8,179 bases of DNA from Methylocystaceae bacterium (GTDB lineage Bacteria; Pseudomonadota; Alphaproteobacteria; Rhizobiales; Beijerinckiaceae), in the NCBI GenBank assembly GCA_003152255.1, contig PLZT01000731.1, positions 1-8,179 on the forward strand. Direction: 5' to 3'. The notes under the pieces are model-generated. The model was not told the origin of the DNA and ran no database searches. It was given only the letters and a program-made list of their open reading frames with translations. This document shows, piece after piece, positions 6,789-8,179 of this stretch (the stretch's first letter is position 1; every line of letters starts with the position of its first letter). The position numbers were made by a program, and so were the translations under genes.

Positions 6789-6817
6789 AATATATAAAAA
6801 ACATGGATATTTGCTAA
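6789..6817 (-). promoter_or_regulatory. Candidate sigma-70 type promoter of the four-gene cassette
   Basis: On the minus strand, TTAGCA (6817-6812, four of six matches to TTGACA) and TATATT (6794-6789, five of six matches to TATAAT) are separated by exactly 17 bases. Transcription would start near 6782, giving a leader of about 130 bases before ATG 6652. AT-rich DNA makes chance matches easy, so this remains a candidate. Confidence 0.35.
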
Positions 6818-6960
6818 TGCATCCAGTCGCAGTCTTCGAAAAATAGTTAAGTTCCAAATAAAAAATAATCTTGCATCAAGTAGATATCGGGGCCGGGCGC
6901 GAATCTTCTATCCCAGTTTCGCCAGGACGAGGCAAGCAGACGCGTGGACTCCTCCGCTCG

Positions 6961-8179
6961 TCACGAGGCCTCGCCGCTTCCTCGCGTCATTTGCCGCCAC
7001 AGTCCCTTGAGCGGCTCGAAGCGGAACACCACTTCGTGCCGGCCCTCTGGCACCGCCACCGCGCGGAACAGCACGTTGGCGCGCGACACCCGGACCGGAG
7101 CGCCGTCCACCCGCGCGAACCAATAGGGATGCCAGACGTCGTTCAGCACGACCCAACCGCCGCCGCGCGGCGCCTCGGCCTCGATCACCACCTTGGTGTT
7201 CTCGTACGAGACGATGCGCGCCGTCGCCGGCTTTTGGTCCGCCGTTTGCCTGTGGCACATTGGCGATTCCTCGAGCAGCACGGCCTCGCGAAAATCGACT
7301 TCCGGCCACCCGCCCTCGTCGATCATCTTCGCGAAATCGGCGCGCAACGCGCAGACCGGCAGCAGCACGCGCGGCAACGCATTGGGATATTCATAGACAT
7401 AGGCGTCCTTCGTGCGCGCGATGAAATTCACGTCGCCCGGCTTGATGTTCTTGTCGATCTCTTCGATCGGCACGCCGGTCGCGATGTAGCGCAGGCCCAG
7501 TAAATCCGACATCGGCGAGCGGTAGGACGTGTAAAGCTTGGAGAATTCGCGTTGCTCCGGCAGCGCCAGATGGTCGCCGGCGCCGGTTGCGTCCTCGAAC
7601 AGTTTCAGGCGGATTGGATTGTAGCCGAGATCATGGTCGAAGCCATGCACGAGGCTGGCGTTGGGCCAGTGAAAATCTATCGCCGCGAGTTCGATTCGGT
7701 CGCGCTGATCCGGCGCGGGATGGACGAGTTTCTCGCGCAGCAGCGCGATGGTGTCGTTCTTGGTGTCGGCGCGCAGCACGTCGAATTTTTCCGGCGGCAG
7801 CGCGGTCGATTCATTGGGTTCGTTGCCGATGGCGAGATCGAGCGTCGCGACCGCGCCGACCAACGCCAGCGCCGCGAGCGAATTCTTTTGCGCGAGACGC
7901 GGCGCGAAGGCGACCACCGCGAAAGCCAGCGCCCAAAAGCCGGCGCCGATGAGCAGCGGCGCGCTGGCCTGCGTCAGCCGGTCCTTGGCGAAGGCGACGC
8001 CGGCGCAAAGCGCCAGCAACGACGCCGCCCCGCCGGCGAGCGCCCATAAATTGGGCCGCGCCTCGCCGCGCAGCAATAGATGCAGGGCGTAGCCGCCAAG
8101 AATCGCCAGCACCGCGCAAAGCGGGAAGGTCGCGTCCGCCGGCCGGCGCCATAGATCGACGCCGGGAATGTGAAACAGC
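6961..8179 (-). CDS. YfhO-like multi-pass membrane protein, C-terminal 405 residues (runs off right edge)
   Basis: The frame is open from the right edge to TGA at 6963-6961. A GTG at 8112 exists, but the 22 residues before it continue as normal coding sequence, so the start lies beyond the window. Four hydrophobic segments are visible (about 18-36, 44-64, 73-92 and 100-117 of the visible part), followed by a long soluble, presumably periplasmic, region. The C-terminal block (339-389), with LNDVWHPYWFARVDG and VPEGRHEVVFRFEP, is the hallmark ending of the YfhO/GT-C-like membrane protein group: a small beta domain in proteins associated with glycosylation of cell-surface polymers. In Bacillus, YfhO acts on lipoteichoic acid; the substrate in a Gram-negative cell is unknown. 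No catalytic motif can be judged because the N-terminal half is missing. It is on the same strand as the cassette but separated by 308 bases. Confidence 0.75.
   Translation of the reverse strand, partial: LFHIPGVDLWRRPADATFPLCAVLAILGGYALHLLLRGEARPNLWALAGGAASLLALCAGVAFAKDRLTQASAPLLIGAGFWALAFAVVAFAPRLAQKNSLAALALVGAVATLDLAIGNEPNESTALPPEKFDVLRADTKNDTIALLREKLVHPAPDQRDRIELAAIDFHWPNASLVHGFDHDLGYNPIRLKLFEDATGAGDHLALPEQREFSKLYTSYRSPMSDLLGLRYIATGVPIEEIDKNIKPGDVNFIARTKDAYVYEYPNALPRVLLPVCALRADFAKMIDEGGWPEVDFREAVLLEESPMCHRQTADQKPATARIVSYENTKVVIEAEAPRGGGWVVLNDVWHPYWFARVDGAPVRVSRANVLFRAVAVPEGRHEVVFRFEPLKGLWRQMTRGSGEAS

Larger units (their letters stand above)
6653..6960. other. Intergenic region with an AT-rich core
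   Basis: No credible gene is seen in these 308 bases on either strand. The segment 6781-6890 is strikingly AT-rich (runs such as AAATATATAAAAAA and AAATAAAAAATAATC) inside otherwise GC-rich DNA. It lies between the stop of the YfhO-like gene and the start of the four-gene cassette, so it probably holds the cassette promoter and the end of the YfhO-like transcript. No clear terminator hairpin was found below 6961. Confidence 0.6.

Noticed and set aside
6804..6825. TGGAT...ATCCA inverted repeat around the candidate -35 element
   Set aside because: Only five base pairs with a 12-base gap; such matches are expected by chance in AT-rich DNA.
6871..7503. 210-codon plus-strand ORF opposite the YfhO-like gene
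   Set aside because: Antisense shadow; the minus-strand frame encodes the clear YfhO-type C-terminus over the same bases.

Overview
The window is GC-rich, densely coded DNA typical of an alphaproteobacterium. The aroA-cmk gene order and the class II (CP4-like) AroA point to the order Rhizobiales/Hyphomicrobiales. A methanotroph of the Methylocystis/Methylosinus type would fit, but that placement is inference only. Six protein genes are intact or run off an edge, and a seventh is interrupted by an in-frame stop. All lie on the minus strand except smbP. No tRNA, rRNA, CRISPR array or insertion sequence was seen.

Left part (1-1812, minus): aroA (EPSP synthase, shikimate pathway) is followed by cmk (cytidylate kinase), cut by the left edge. 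They overlap by four bases (GTGA) and are probably translationally coupled. Between aroA and the divergent smbP (1813-2082) lies a non-coding region holding three copies of a GCGYGAAAAYGC motif.

Middle (2083-2464, plus): smbP encodes a small exported His-rich helical protein like the Nitrosomonas europaea small metal-binding protein. It has a strong ribosome binding site and a good intrinsic terminator. Its 12 mature-region histidines form four triplets with exact 7-residue spacing, arranged as two 45-residue repeats.

Central cassette (6652 down to 2492, minus): four tightly packed genes read in this order. (1) A small membrane protein with an acidic/His-rich N-terminus, cut by one in-frame TAA. 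(2) A membrane-anchored protein with an HMA-like domain lacking CxxC. (3) A P1B-like P-type ATPase with all catalytic motifs but with Tyr-Gly-Thr in place of the CPC metal-binding motif of transmembrane segment 6. (4) An EcsC-family protein. Spacings are 5 nt, 17 nt and a 4-nt overlap, so this looks like one operon. A candidate promoter lies in an AT-rich gap near 6789-6817. The natural reading is a membrane transport system for an unknown cation, convergent with the metal-binding smbP. This cassette is the most unusual part of the window.

Right edge (6961-8179, minus): the C-terminal part of a YfhO-like multi-pass membrane protein whose N-terminus lies outside the window.
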